NCBI RefSeq assembly: GCF_021495345.1 | Contig: NZ_CP099397.1 | Span: 2,170,001 to 2,234,000, forward strand | Direction of reading: 5' to 3' | Length of the DNA: 64,000 bases | Source of the DNA: Pseudomonas hydrolytica | GTDB lineage: Bacteria; Pseudomonadota; Gammaproteobacteria; Pseudomonadales; Pseudomonadaceae | Part shown: positions 50,548 to 58,885 of the stretch, one piece after another | How the letters are laid out: every line of letters starts with the position of its first letter | How positions within the stretch are numbered: the first letter of the stretch is position 1 | The notes under the pieces: generated by a model | Told to the model about the DNA's origin: nothing | Databases searched by the model: none | Seen by the model: only the letters and a program-made list of their open reading frames with translations | Program-made: the position numbers and the translations under genes

Positions 50548-50580
50548 CGACAAGGCCCGCGCTAGGCGGGCCTTGTCGTT
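50548..50580 (+). terminator. Terminator after MAPEG gene
   Basis: Perfect 13-bp arms CGACAAGGCCCGC (50548-50560) and GCGGGCCTTGTCG (50566-50578), loop GCTAG, then TTTG. It lies between the MAPEG gene and a convergent lipoprotein gene. Confidence 0.85.
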
Positions 50581-50598
50581 TGCTCGGGTGCTGAACCT

Positions 50599-50859
50599 TT
50601 ATTGGTTCTGCTCGGGCTGACCTTCCGGGGAGCTCAGCGGAGCGTTGGCGCCCGGCTCGTCGGTGCCCGGCATGTCGTCCTGCGGGACCGGCTCATTGGT
50701 TTCCGGCAGCGGCGGTTCCGGGGCGGGGGCGGGAGCTGCTGGCTGCGCTTCCGTCGCGGGCGCCGCTGGAGCCTGAGATCTCTCCTCTTCCTTCTTGTCG
50801 CAAGCGGCGAGTCCGAGGCCTGCAACCAGGAGCAGGGCGAACGGCAGAGTCTTTTTCAT
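50599..50859 (-). CDS. Small Pro/Ala/Glu-rich lipoprotein
   Basis: An 86-residue predicted lipoprotein. The signal MKKTLPFALLLVAGLGLAAC ends with a lipobox (GLAAC), Cys20. The mature part is low-complexity: charged DKKEEER, then Ala-Pro repeats and acidic/proline stretches ending GQPEQNQ, so probably disordered. ATG 50859 has GGAGG upstream; the longer frame to 50889 is rejected. Function unknown; envelope location. Confidence 0.82.
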   Translation of the reverse strand: MKKTLPFALLLVAGLGLAACDKKEEERSQAPAAPATEAQPAAPAPAPEPPLPETNEPVPQDDMPGTDEPGANAPLSSPEGQPEQNQ

Positions 50860-51042
50860 CGTTGAGCCTCCATGTATGGCTTTCGTCATTCATAGGGCTT
50901 TGAACTTCAGGTTTTACATTAAGTTCAACTGCACCTGCAGGCGCGACAGGCTGCACGCTGGGCCACGCCGGGGCTGAAGCGCGGCCTGGCGCAAGGTATC
51001 ATGCGCGGCCTTATCGCATTTACCCCCGTCCAGGTCGCCGTC

Positions 51043-51522
51043 ATGTCGGAAAACACCATCCTCGAGCGCGCCCAGCGCTTTCTTTCTGCCCTGCGCCATT
51101 GCCAGGTGCTGGGCATGAGCGTGCAGGGGGCCGACAGTCGCGGCCTGACCCTGCGTCTGCCCTATGCCGCGCACATCGTCGGCAACCCGGACACCGGGGT
51201 GATCCACGGTGGCGCCATCACCACGCTGATGGACACCACCTGCGGCATCTCCACCGTCTGCGTGCTGCCGGAGTTCGAGATCTGCCCGACCCTGGATCTG
51301 CGCATCGACTACATGCACCCGGCCGAGCCCGGCAAGGATGTGTTCGGCTTTGCCGAGTGCTACCGCGTCACCCCCAACGTGATCTTCACCCGCGGCTATG
51401 CCTATCAGGACGATCCCGAGCAGCCGATCGCCCATGTGGTTGGGACCTTCATGCGCATGGGCAAGGCAGCGCAGGGCGCCGGTGGGCTCAAGCAGAACAT
51501 TCAGCAGGGCGGTGCGGCATGA
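51043..51522 (+). CDS. PaaI/YdiI-type hotdog thioesterase
   Basis: A 159-residue hotdog-fold protein. GVIHGGAITTLMDTTCGIST (around residues 62-81) is the PaaI-type active-site helix, with Asp in the TLMD position. It likely hydrolyses an acyl- or aryl-CoA thioester. ATG 51043 is favoured over 51001 on length. Its stop overlaps a second, related gene by four bases. Confidence 0.88.
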   Translation: MSENTILERAQRFLSALRHCQVLGMSVQGADSRGLTLRLPYAAHIVGNPDTGVIHGGAITTLMDTTCGISTVCVLPEFEICPTLDLRIDYMHPAEPGKDVFGFAECYRVTPNVIFTRGYAYQDDPEQPIAHVVGTFMRMGKAAQGAGGLKQNIQQGGAA

Positions 51523-51965
51523 GCGAACTGAATCTGGAACAACTGGTGGCGCGCGCGCACCAGCAGAACGACTACGACCCGCTGATCAACCTGATCCCCT
51601 ACGCCAAGCTGCTGGGCATCGAATGCCTGCGCCTGGGCGATGACATGGTCTTTCGCCTGCCGGCCAACCGCGACTGCATCGGCAACCCGGTGCTGCCGGC
51701 CCTGCACGGCGGGGTGATCGCCGGTTTCATGGAGCATGCGGCCATGCTTCATCTGCTGATGTTCATGGGCATTCCACATTTGCCGAAAATCATCGACTTC
51801 TCGATAGATTACCTGCGCGCCGGCCATTATCGTGACACCTACGCGCAATGCCAGGTCTGGCGCCAGGGGCGACGCGTCGCCAACGTGGCGATCACCGCCT
51901 GGCAGACCACCCAGACCGAACCTATCGCCACCGCTCGCGCCCACTTCAAGGTCGATGAGCCTTAA
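51519..51965 (+). CDS. Second hotdog thioesterase, coupled
   Basis: A 148-residue hotdog protein. PALHGGVIAGFMEHAAMLHLL replaces the usual aspartate-type helix with FMEHAA, so a glutamate or other residue may act. IIDFSIDYLRAGHYRDTYAQCQVWRQGRRVANVAI gives the family's dimer strand. ATG 51519 overlaps the previous stop (ATGA). The pair may form a heteromeric thioesterase, since hotdog proteins work as dimers or tetramers; that is inference. Confidence 0.85.
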   Translation: MSELNLEQLVARAHQQNDYDPLINLIPYAKLLGIECLRLGDDMVFRLPANRDCIGNPVLPALHGGVIAGFMEHAAMLHLLMFMGIPHLPKIIDFSIDYLRAGHYRDTYAQCQVWRQGRRVANVAITAWQTTQTEPIATARAHFKVDEP

Positions 51966-52016
51966 GCAGGCCGGTGGGCCGGGCAGCGCGCGGCAATAAT
52001 CACAAGGAAACTCTGG

Positions 52017-53264
52017 ATGGATGCGTTGCTGATAATCGGTGGCCTGCTGTTGATGCTGGCCGGGCTGGTCTGGCTGGTCATGCGGGCCTTCGGTACCAGC
52101 CTGCTGTGGGGCTGGGGCAGTCTGATTCCACCGATCACCCTGATCTATATCCTGCGTCACTGGGCGCGGGCACGCAGCGCGATGATGCTGGTGGGGCTGG
52201 GGGTGATCCCCCTAGTGGTGGGTCTGACCCTGCTGGCCAGCAAGGACGCCGAGCGTCTGGCGGCCATCGTGCGTCTCGACTGGCTCAAGCCCGAGGTGCA
52301 GGAGCCGGCCGAGCTGGCCATCGAGCTTTCCGGCCAGCTCAACGGGCAGCCCTTCCGTCCGCAGCAGGGCGAGTTGATCGATGGCGTGCTGAGCCTGCGT
52401 GAAGGCCTGGATTTCTTCGCCCAGCGCGAACTGAGCATTCGTCTGCCGCAGCCGGCAAGCGGTGCGGTGCGCGTCGACGTGTTGCCGCAGGACGAAGGCC
52501 AGTTGCCGGAGGTGGAACTGAGCTGGCTGCTGCCGGAGCAGGATCTGCCCGAGGCACGGCGCCTGAGCCGCGGCTATACCCTGCATCTGGATCTGCGGCC
52601 GCAGGCGCCCAATCGTCTGGTGGGCGACTTCCATCTGGTCCTGCCGCCGCGGTTCAAGACCAGCCTGAGCGGCCGTGTGGAGCTGTACAGCGATCGGCTG
52701 CGTTATGTGGGCGACGACGTGGATCGCAGTTTCGACTCGCGCGACACCATCGCCCACGTGCTGCAGGACTACCTGCAGAGGCGCTTCGCCAGCCGTGACG
52801 TGCGTGAGCTGAAAGTGCCACCGTTCACCTTCGAAGGCGACAGTCTGGAGCTGCAGGTCGAAGCGCTGATCGACCAGCGCAGTGAACGCCTGCCGATTCG
52901 TCTGCACAAGCGCCCGGCACAGGGCTGGGCGGTCGAGGGCGATCGCTTCGCGCCGCTGCCGGCCGTGGCCGAGGCGCCGCCTGCGTCGCAGATTGAAGCT
53001 GCGCCTGCAGAGGAGCGCGTCAGTCGCCCGGCAGACCGACGCCAGCGCTTCAGCCTGGCGCGTCTGCAACGCAATCCCGAGCAGTACCGTAACCTCAGCA
53101 TGCGCCTGAGCCGCGCCAGTGGCGGCACCGTTGAGGGGCGTTTCGTCGGCATCGATGCCGACGGCAGCATTCGTCTGGCCCAGCAGATGGGCAGTGGCGG
53201 CGGGCAGGCCAGCTTCAGTTTCCAACCGGAAGAAATCGGCCGTCTGGAGCTGCTCGAACCCTAA
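52017..53264 (+). CDS. Membrane-anchored conserved protein upstream of htpG
   Basis: A 415-residue protein not assigned to a named family. Two or three N-terminal membrane helices (~5-22, 30-48, 57-75) precede a long soluble C-terminal part rich in beta-strand, with a Pro/Ala/Glu-rich linker (~320-345) and a small strand-rich end (GTVEGRFVGIDADGSIRLAQQ, ~368-390) that could be a separate fold. A homologue lies directly before htpG in P. aeruginosa as I recall. No function is proposed. The htpG promoter starts right after its stop. Confidence 0.85.
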   Translation: MDALLIIGGLLLMLAGLVWLVMRAFGTSLLWGWGSLIPPITLIYILRHWARARSAMMLVGLGVIPLVVGLTLLASKDAERLAAIVRLDWLKPEVQEPAELAIELSGQLNGQPFRPQQGELIDGVLSLREGLDFFAQRELSIRLPQPASGAVRVDVLPQDEGQLPEVELSWLLPEQDLPEARRLSRGYTLHLDLRPQAPNRLVGDFHLVLPPRFKTSLSGRVELYSDRLRYVGDDVDRSFDSRDTIAHVLQDYLQRRFASRDVRELKVPPFTFEGDSLELQVEALIDQRSERLPIRLHKRPAQGWAVEGDRFAPLPAVAEAPPASQIEAAPAEERVSRPADRRQRFSLARLQRNPEQYRNLSMRLSRASGGTVEGRFVGIDADGSIRLAQQMGSGGGQASFSFQPEEIGRLELLEP

Positions 53265-53267
53265 GCC

Positions 53268-53295
53268 CTTGAAATTGATCGTACTGCCCCCATCT
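53268..53295 (+). promoter_or_regulatory. Heat-shock (sigma32/RpoH) promoter of htpG
   Basis: CTTGAAA (53268-53274), 13-base spacer, CCCCATCT (53288-53295). Both boxes match the RpoH consensus exactly. Transcript start is expected near 53303. Confidence 0.92.
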
Positions 53296-53348
53296 GCAGG
53301 ACATCCGCCGCTCGCGCGGCATAGTCCTGCATGTGGAGTTAGACGACC

Positions 53349-55253
53349 ATGAGTGTGGAAACTCAAAAAGAGACCCTGGGCTTCCAGACCGAGGTGAAGC
53401 AGCTGCTGCACCTGATGATCCATTCGCTGTACTCGAACAAGGAAATCTTCCTGCGCGAGTTGATCTCCAACGCCTCCGACGCCGCCGACAAGCTGCGTTT
53501 CGAGGCGCTGGCCAAGCCCGAGCTGCTCGAAGGCGGCGCCGAGCTGAAAATTCGCCTGAGCTTCGACAAGGACGCCAAGACCGTCACCCTCGAAGACAAC
53601 GGCATCGGCATGAGCCGCGATGAAGTCATCGCGCATCTGGGCACCATCGCCAAGTCCGGTACCGCCGACTTCCTCAAGAACCTCTCCGGCGATCAGAAGA
53701 AGGATTCGCACCTTATCGGTCAGTTCGGTGTGGGCTTCTACTCGGCCTTTATCGTCGCCGACAAGGTGGACGTCTTCACCCGTCGTGCCGGCCTGTCGGC
53801 CGCCGAGGGCGTGCACTGGGCGTCGCAAGGCGAGGGCGAGTTCGAGGTCGCCACCGTCGACAAGGCCGAGCGCGGTACTCGCATCGTCCTGCACCTGAAA
53901 GCTGGCGAAGAAGAGTTCGCCGACGGCTGGCGCCTGCGCAACATCGTCAAGAAGTACTCCGACCATATCGCGCTGCCCATCGAACTGCCGAAAGAGCACT
54001 ACGGTGAGGAGAAGGACAAGCCGGCCGAGGTCGAGTGGGAAACCGTCAACCGCGCCAGTGCCCTGTGGACCCGCCCGCGTGCCGAGGTCAAGGACGAGGA
54101 ATACCAGGAGTTCTACAAGCACGTCGCCCATGACTTCGAGAACCCGCTGACCTGGAGCCACAACAAGGTCGAGGGCAAGCTGGAATACACCTCGCTGCTC
54201 TATGTGCCGAGTCGCGCTCCGTTCGATCTGTACCATCGCGAAGCGCCCAAGGGCCTCAAGCTCTACGTGCAGCGCGTGTTCATCATGGACCAGGCCGACG
54301 AGTTCCTGCCGCTGTACCTGCGCTTCATCAAGGGCGTGGTGGATTCCAACGACCTGTCGCTGAACGTTTCCCGCGAGATCCTGCAGAAGGACCCGGTGAT
54401 CGATTCGATGAAGTCGGCGCTGACCAAGCGCGTACTGGACATGCTGGAGAAGCTGGCCAAGGACAAGCCCGAAGAATACAAGGCGTTCTGGAAGGCCTTC
54501 GGCCAGGTGCTCAAGGAAGGCCCGGCGGAAGACTTCGCCAACAAGGAGAAGATCGCCGGTCTCTTGCGCTTCGCCTCCACCGCCGGCGAGGGCGACGAGC
54601 AGTCGGTGTCGCTGGCCGACTACCTGGGCCGGGTCAAGGACGGTCAGGACAAGATCTACTACCTCACCGGCGAATCCTACGCGCAGATCAAGAACAGCCC
54701 GCACCTGGAAGTCTTCCGCAAGAAGGGCATCGAAGTGCTGCTGCTCACCGACCGCATCGACGAGTGGCTGATGAGCTACCTGACCGAGTTCGACGGCAAG
54801 CAGTTCGTCGACGTGGCCCGTGGCGACCTGGACCTGGGAAAGCTGGACTCGGAAGAGGACAAGAAGGCCCAGGAAGAGGTGGCCAAGGCCAAGGAAGGGT
54901 TGATCGAGCGTCTTAAAGGCGCGCTGGGTGAACAGGTCAAGGAGGTGCGCGTGTCGCATCGCCTGACCGATTCGCCGGCGATCCTCGCCATCGGCGATCA
55001 GGACCTGGGTCTGCAGATGCGCCAGATTCTCGAGGCCAGCGGACAGAAGGTGCCCGAGTCCAAGCCGATCTTCGAGTTCAACCCGAGCCACCCGCTGATC
55101 GAGCGACTGGATGCCGAGGCCGACGAAGACCGTTTCGTCGACCTGACACACATCCTCTTCGATCAGGCCGCGCTGGCCGCCGGCGACAGCTTGAAGGACC
55201 CGGCCGCTTATGTGCAGCGCTTGAACAAACTGCTGGTGGAACTGTCCGCCTGA
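53349..55253 (+). CDS. htpG: Molecular chaperone HtpG (bacterial Hsp90)
   Basis: A 634-residue Hsp90. The N-terminal GHKL ATPase has [25 protein letters not shown] and [11 protein letters not shown]; the middle domain has [23 protein letters not shown] and the catalytic-arginine loop; the C-terminal dimerisation domain ends about residue 634 without the eukaryotic MEEVD. It folds client proteins after heat stress. A consensus sigma32 promoter precedes it, and a UUCG terminator follows. Confidence 0.98.
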   Translation: MSVETQKETLGFQTEVKQLLHLMIHSLYSNKEIFLRELISNASDAADKLRFEALAKPELLEGGAELKIRLSFDKDAKTVTLEDNGIGMSRDEVIAHLGTIAKSGTADFLKNLSGDQKKDSHLIGQFGVGFYSAFIVADKVDVFTRRAGLSAAEGVHWASQGEGEFEVATVDKAERGTRIVLHLKAGEEEFADGWRLRNIVKKYSDHIALPIELPKEHYGEEKDKPAEVEWETVNRASALWTRPRAEVKDEEYQEFYKHVAHDFENPLTWSHNKVEGKLEYTSLLYVPSRAPFDLYHREAPKGLKLYVQRVFIMDQADEFLPLYLRFIKGVVDSNDLSLNVSREILQKDPVIDSMKSALTKRVLDMLEKLAKDKPEEYKAFWKAFGQVLKEGPAEDFANKEKIAGLLRFASTAGEGDEQSVSLADYLGRVKDGQDKIYYLTGESYAQIKNSPHLEVFRKKGIEVLLLTDRIDEWLMSYLTEFDGKQFVDVARGDLDLGKLDSEEDKKAQEEVAKAKEGLIERLKGALGEQVKEVRVSHRLTDSPAILAIGDQDLGLQMRQILEASGQKVPESKPIFEFNPSHPLIERLDAEADEDRFVDLTHILFDQAALAAGDSLKDPAAYVQRLNKLLVELSA

Positions 55254-55268
55254 CTGGCCACGCTGTAG

Positions 55269-55294
55269 AAAAGCCCGCTTCGGCGGGCTTTTTT
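55269..55294 (+). terminator. htpG terminator
   Basis: Arms AAAAGCCCGC (55269-55278) and GCGGGCTTTT (55283-55292), TTCG loop, T-run after. Confidence 0.95.
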
Positions 55295-55507
55295 ATGGCT
55301 CTGCGCACTCTTGCAGGACAAACGAGCCAGTGCCGCAGATGGCGCAAGCGTTCGCCAGGCGCTTGCCCTGGCTAGTGCGGAAATACACTGGACCGGGCTT
55401 GGGGGTACTCTGACACGTCCTGTGTCAAACCCGTGCCCCCGCGGCTTGGTCATCGCCGGTTGCAGGGCTATGTTTAGGGGCCAACCCTTGCGAAGGAAGG
55501 CCTCTCC

Positions 55508-56296
55508 ATGCAGAAGAAGACACTGGTTCCCCTGTTATGCGCCGCATTCGCCGGTCTTGCCGACGCGGCTGTCGTGACCAAGACGATTGCCTACGAGATC
55601 GAGGGCGAAGCTTTCGAAGGCGTGCTGGTATACGACGACTCGGTGACCACGCCGCGCCCGGGGCTGCTCGCCGTGCCCAACTGGATGGGGGTGAACGAGG
55701 ACACCGTGGCCAAGGCTGCCCGTGCGGCGGGCGACAAGTACGTGGTGTTCGTCGCCGACATGTACGGCAAGTCGATTCGTCCGAGCAACGCCGAAGAAGC
55801 GGGGGCCGCGGCCACTGCCGTGCGCGCCGATCGTCCGCTGATGCGCAAGCGTGCTCAGGCGGCGGTCGAGGTGCTCAAGGCGCAGAGCGGCGAGGTGGCG
55901 CTGGATCTCGACAGGCTCGGCGCCATCGGCTTCTGCTTCGGCGGCGGCACGGTGCTGGAACTCGCGCGTTCAGGCGCGCCGCTCAAGGGCTTCGTGTCCT
56001 TCCACGGCAATCTGGACACGCCCAACCCGAGTGATGCGAAGAACATTCAGGCGCCGGTGCTGGTGCTGCACGGTGCCGATGATCCGGCCGTGCCGCAGGA
56101 GCAGGTCGACGGCTTCATCGCCGAAATGAAGGCGGCCAAGACCGACTGGCAACTGGTCAGCTACGGCGGCGCGGTGCACTCGTTCACCAACCCCAAGGCC
56201 AACGTGCCGGGGCGCAACGAATACCACCCGGTGGTGGCCGCGCGGGCCTTCAAGGCGATGAACGATCTGTTCGACGAGGTCTTCGCCAAGCAGTGA
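55508..56296 (+). CDS. Periplasmic dienelactone hydrolase family protein
   Basis: A 262-residue alpha/beta hydrolase with signal peptide MQKKTLVPLLCAAFAGLADA. The dienelactone-hydrolase triad is seen as Cys in GFCFGGGTV (near residue 141), Asp in VLHGADDPAV and His in GGAVHSFTN. It would cleave lactones or esters in the periplasm. It follows htpG in the same order as in P. aeruginosa (PA1597 as I recall). GGAAGG upstream of ATG 55508 is the ribosome site. Confidence 0.9.
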   Translation: MQKKTLVPLLCAAFAGLADAAVVTKTIAYEIEGEAFEGVLVYDDSVTTPRPGLLAVPNWMGVNEDTVAKAARAAGDKYVVFVADMYGKSIRPSNAEEAGAAATAVRADRPLMRKRAQAAVEVLKAQSGEVALDLDRLGAIGFCFGGGTVLELARSGAPLKGFVSFHGNLDTPNPSDAKNIQAPVLVLHGADDPAVPQEQVDGFIAEMKAAKTDWQLVSYGGAVHSFTNPKANVPGRNEYHPVVAARAFKAMNDLFDEVFAKQ

Positions 56297-56323
56297 GGGC
56301 GGGTTGCAGCCAGGGCCTGAACG

Positions 56324-56356
56324 AAAGGCTGCGCTCATCGGGCGCAGCCTTTTTTC
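56324..56356. terminator. Terminator between DLH and DUF4394 genes
   Basis: Arms AAAGGCTGCGC (56324-56334) and GCGCAGCCTTT (56342-56352), 7-base loop, then a T-run on the plus strand and a shorter one on the minus strand. Serves the two converging genes. Confidence 0.9.
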
Positions 56357-56360
56357 ATGC

Positions 56361-57140
56361 TCACTGCGCCGGCAGTACGGCGATGTCGATGATGCCGTCC
56401 GGCAGCTCGGCCACCTCTCCCAGGGTGGTGGGCTTGCCGCTGGCCAGATCGAGCTGATGCAGGGTCTTGCCGGTCAGCACGTAGGCGGTGTTGCCACCCT
56501 TGCCATCGCTGGCGATATCCATGGCGGCCGCCTCTAGGCCATCGGCGACCTTGCCGACCAGTTGCTGCACGCCGTCGTTTGGCGGGTTCTGCAGCATCAG
56601 GCCGGCGCTGGCCAGGTCGATGTTGTACAGCGCGGTGCTTTGCGTGCCGGCATAGGCATTGGTGTAGGCGCCGGCGACCACCTTGGGCTGCTGACCGGCG
56701 TAAGGGCCGTCGGCGGCGTAGGCGAGCTTGCCGTCCACGGCCACTTCACCGGTATCGACATTCACCCGCAGGCTGGTGCCGTCCGGGCCGAGCAGGCGCA
56801 GGCGGTCGGCCACCGGGTTGAAGTCGACCACGGCCTGGCCGCTGCCTGACAGCGCGGTTTGCAGTTTGCTGCCTGCGGTCGCCTGACCGCTGGCGGCGTC
56901 GAGGGTGTAGAGCTGATCGGTGCCGCTCAGGGCATAGAGCTGACCGTTGGCGGGGCGCACATCCAGGCCGCGCAGGTCGCTGGCGCCGCTGACCGCCATG
57001 CTGGCAGTGACCTTGAGGCTGGCGACATCGACCTTGTACAGCGTGCCATCGGCGCTCAGTGCGAGCAGTTCGGTGGCGCCGGCGGCACCTGCGCCCAGAG
57101 TCAGCAGGCCGGCGGTGCAGAGGGAAGTGATGCGTTTCAT
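56361..57140 (-). CDS. Secreted DUF4394 domain protein
   Basis: A 259-residue exported protein with signal peptide MKRITSLCTAGLLTLGAGAAGA. The rest is a DUF4394 beta-propeller-like fold: repeated strand pairs such as LLALSADGTLYKVDVASLKVTAS, LRGLDVRPANGQLYALSG, VDFNPVADRLRLLGPDGTSLRVN and AYVLTGKTLHQLDLASG. Family function unknown. ATG 57140 has GAGGAA upstream. It lies after the ECF sigma/anti-sigma pair with its own promoter-like motif identical to that of the sigma gene, so it is the probable target of the sigma factor. Confidence 0.9.
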   Translation of the reverse strand: MKRITSLCTAGLLTLGAGAAGATELLALSADGTLYKVDVASLKVTASMAVSGASDLRGLDVRPANGQLYALSGTDQLYTLDAASGQATAGSKLQTALSGSGQAVVDFNPVADRLRLLGPDGTSLRVNVDTGEVAVDGKLAYAADGPYAGQQPKVVAGAYTNAYAGTQSTALYNIDLASAGLMLQNPPNDGVQQLVGKVADGLEAAAMDIASDGKGGNTAYVLTGKTLHQLDLASGKPTTLGEVAELPDGIIDIAVLPAQ

Positions 57141-57220
57141 GTGGGTTCCTCGTGAAGATTTCAGCATCGAGACGAAGCCGGCTGGCCGGTTTCGCAGGTG
57201 CCTCGACGAAACACCTGTGA

Positions 57221-57250
57221 GCTATACCCGCGAGGAATGGAGCTGGATGT
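57221..57250 (-). promoter_or_regulatory. Putative ECF-sigma promoter of the DUF4394 gene
   Basis: On the minus strand ATCCAGC (57242-57248), seven bases, then CTCGCGGGTATA (57223-57234). Exactly the same bipartite motif with the same spacing precedes the ECF sigma gene (58601-58626). Expected start about 57214, leader about 75 bases. Confidence 0.7.
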
Positions 57251-57276
57251 CGGCGGCTGAAAATTTTTTCAAGCGG

Positions 57277-57300
57277 CTTGCCGGCCGAGCGGCCGGCAAG
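57277..57300 (-). terminator. Hairpin after the anti-sigma gene
   Basis: Perfect 10-bp arms CTTGCCGGCC (57277-57286) and GGCCGGCAAG (57291-57300), five bases after the anti-sigma stop. A-rich then T-rich DNA (57261-57271) follows some bases later, so termination may be partial. Confidence 0.6.
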
Positions 57301-57305
57301 CGCTA

Positions 57306-58019
57306 TCAATTGGCGCTGGCCAGCACGGCTCGACCGATATAGAGCACCGGGCCACTGGGGCGGTCGTAGGGCGAGCCACCGGCCGGCTCCAGCGTCAGCT
57401 CGAACAGCTGGCCCGCCTGCACCGCGCCGATCTGCTCGGCAGGCAGGCGCAGCGGCTTGCCGGCCTCGACCAGGCCCAGCGAGCGCGGGCCTTCGGCCGG
57501 ATCGACCAGCGTCCAGAACTGCAGGGCGCGGCCTTCCGGCACCTGGTCGGCGACCAGCGGATCGAGCAGCAGCGTGCCATCGCTGCCAACCTGGATGACC
57601 CAGCCTGGCTGGGCCGCCTCGCCGGGCTGCTGCAGCACCACGGTGTAGCGTTCGCCCACGCTGTCCGGGCTGCGCAGGATCGGCAGCAGCACGGCGACCA
57701 GCAGGGCAACGGCCAGTGTGGCGGCGGTCAGGCGCCAGGCCGGCAGGCTGTTCCACCAGTTGGCCAGGGCGCCCGGGCGTGGCTCATCCTGCAGGCCCAG
57801 GCTGCGGCGGATTCGCATCCAGAGTGCCGGGGAGGGGGCCTGTGCCGGCAACCGGTCGCTCAGTTCGAGAAAGTGGCGCTCCCAATCCAGGGCCATGCGG
57901 GCGGCCTTCTCATCCTCTTCGAGCAACTGGCGCACCTCGGCGGCTTCAGGTTCGTCGAGCAGGCCGAGCAGGTATTCGCCGATCAGGGCGCGGCGTTCTT
58001 CGGGGTCATGCGGAATCAT
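57306..58019 (-). CDS. Anti-sigma factor, RskA-like
   Basis: A 237-residue single-pass membrane protein. The N-terminal cytoplasmic domain (~1-105) holds the sigma-binding segment (EERRALIGEYLLGLLDEPEAAEVRQLLEEDE), followed by the membrane helix AATLAVALLVAVLLPIL (~118-135). The periplasmic RskA domain (~140-237) has QPGWVIQVGSDGTLLLDPL, ALQFWTLV and the FELTLEPAGGSP end. It should hold the ECF sigma factor until a signal releases it. ATG 58019 overlaps the sigma stop by four bases; the frame extends to 58181 inside the sigma gene. Confidence 0.92.
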   Translation of the reverse strand: MIPHDPEERRALIGEYLLGLLDEPEAAEVRQLLEEDEKAARMALDWERHFLELSDRLPAQAPSPALWMRIRRSLGLQDEPRPGALANWWNSLPAWRLTAATLAVALLVAVLLPILRSPDSVGERYTVVLQQPGEAAQPGWVIQVGSDGTLLLDPLVADQVPEGRALQFWTLVDPAEGPRSLGLVEAGKPLRLPAEQIGAVQAGQLFELTLEPAGGSPYDRPSGPVLYIGRAVLASAN

Positions 58020-58564
58020 GCTTGCAGACACTCCTGCAGCGCGCGCAGGCCGGCGCGGATACGGCCCTTGATGGTGCCCAGCGGTGTGCTCAGGCGGCGG
58101 GCGATCTGCTCGTGGGTCAGGCCACGGTAGAAGGCCAGCAGAATCGGATGGCGGCGCGGCCTTTCCAGGCGCTGCAGGCAACTGCGCAGCAGGCGCTGCT
58201 CGGATTGCTGCAGCGCCTGTGCCTCGGCCTGCGGGCTGTCGTCCAGCATGCGCTCGATGAAGTCATCGTCCACCTCGATCTGATGCCCGCCGCTGCGCAG
58301 GGCGTTGAGCACGCGGTAGCGCAGGATGCTGTGCACCCAGGCGCGACCGCTGCCCAGATCGCGTCGATAGCGCGCGGCGTGCTGCCAGATGCGTACGAAC
58401 GCGTCGTGCAGACAATCCTCGGCCATATCGCGGCGGCCCAGCATGCTGATGGCCAGGCCGAGCAGTTGCCCGGCCTCCTGCCGGTAGAGCGCCTGGAAGG
58501 CGCGCTCGTCGCCACGCGCGCAGGCTTCCAGGGTGCTTTCGTAATCGAAGTCGCGATCTGCCAT
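58016..58564 (-). CDS. ECF RNA polymerase sigma factor (SigK/RskA-linked type)
   Basis: A 182-residue ECF sigma factor. Region 2 (~20-95) contains FQALYRQEAGQLLGLAISMLGRRDMAEDCLHDAFVRIWQHA; region 4 (~125-180) has AFYRGLTHEQIARRLSTPLGTIKGRIRAGLRALQECL. It is followed by an overlapping anti-sigma gene and by a DUF4394 gene, as is common for SigK-like systems. The motif at 58599-58628 just upstream is probably its own autoregulated promoter. The stimulus is unknown. Confidence 0.94.
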   Translation of the reverse strand: MADRDFDYESTLEACARGDERAFQALYRQEAGQLLGLAISMLGRRDMAEDCLHDAFVRIWQHAARYRRDLGSGRAWVHSILRYRVLNALRSGGHQIEVDDDFIERMLDDSPQAEAQALQQSEQRLLRSCLQRLERPRRHPILLAFYRGLTHEQIARRLSTPLGTIKGRIRAGLRALQECLQA

Positions 58565-58598
58565 GGGTCATCCGTTGGCCTGAGAAATCCGCCTGCAG

Positions 58599-58628
58599 CT
58601 TATACCCGCGAGCGGGCGTGCTGGATCA
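58599..58628 (-). promoter_or_regulatory. Putative autoregulated ECF promoter of the sigma gene
   Basis: On the minus strand TGATCCAGC (58620-58628), seven bases, CTCGCGGGTATA (58601-58612), then AG. This can be read as TGATCC-N18-TATAAG, near the TGATCC-N18-TAAGA pattern of Rhodobacter RpoE promoters. The same motif occurs before the DUF4394 gene. Confidence 0.7.
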
Positions 58629-58640
58629 CGCAGGCGTAAC

Positions 58641-58666
58641 AAAAAACGGCGGAGATGATGGCCGTT
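58641..58666 (-). terminator. Terminator of the OsmC-pirin unit
   Basis: On the minus strand AACGGC, a loop of about ten bases, GCCGTT, then six T (plus-strand poly-A at 58641-58646). It starts right at the stop of the SH3-like remnant. Confidence 0.8.
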
Positions 58667-58860
58667 CAGGGACGCGCCAGCCCATAAGCCTCATCGAGAG
58701 AAACCCAGCGCTGCAGCGGCCCCTTGCGCGAGGCGTAGCGGATCAGCAGCCAGTTTCCTTGCTGCTCCAGCACCTCGCAGACGTCACCCTCGATCAGGTA
58801 GGCCCTGGTCCGGCTCGCCGAGGAGGGGCGATACGAAAGCAAGTTTGTGACAGGCGCCGC
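58666..58860 (-). pseudogene. Remnant of a secreted SH3-like domain gene
   Basis: The minus strand encodes 64 residues that read as the C-terminal part of a bacterial SH3-like protein: AAPVTNLLSYRPSSASR, then AYLIEGDVCEVLEQQ, GNWLLIRYASRKGPLQR, WVSLDEAYGLARP and a TGA at 58666-58668. The pattern of Y-L-I-x-G-D and W-L-x-I-R-Y is typical of such domains. No ATG or GTG and no signal peptide precede it; the frame runs into the pirin 3' end in another phase. AAPVT looks like the start of a mature secreted protein, so the 5' part seems deleted. A TTG at 58840-58842 could start a 56-residue product but has no ribosome site. A terminator follows at once. Confidence 0.65.
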
Positions 58861-58885
58861 CTGGCGCCTGTGTTCGATGGTCGGT

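Noticed and set aside
52212..55151. 979-codon minus-strand frame opposite htpG and its upstream gene
   Set aside because: Spans two well-supported plus-strand genes; no domain recognised.
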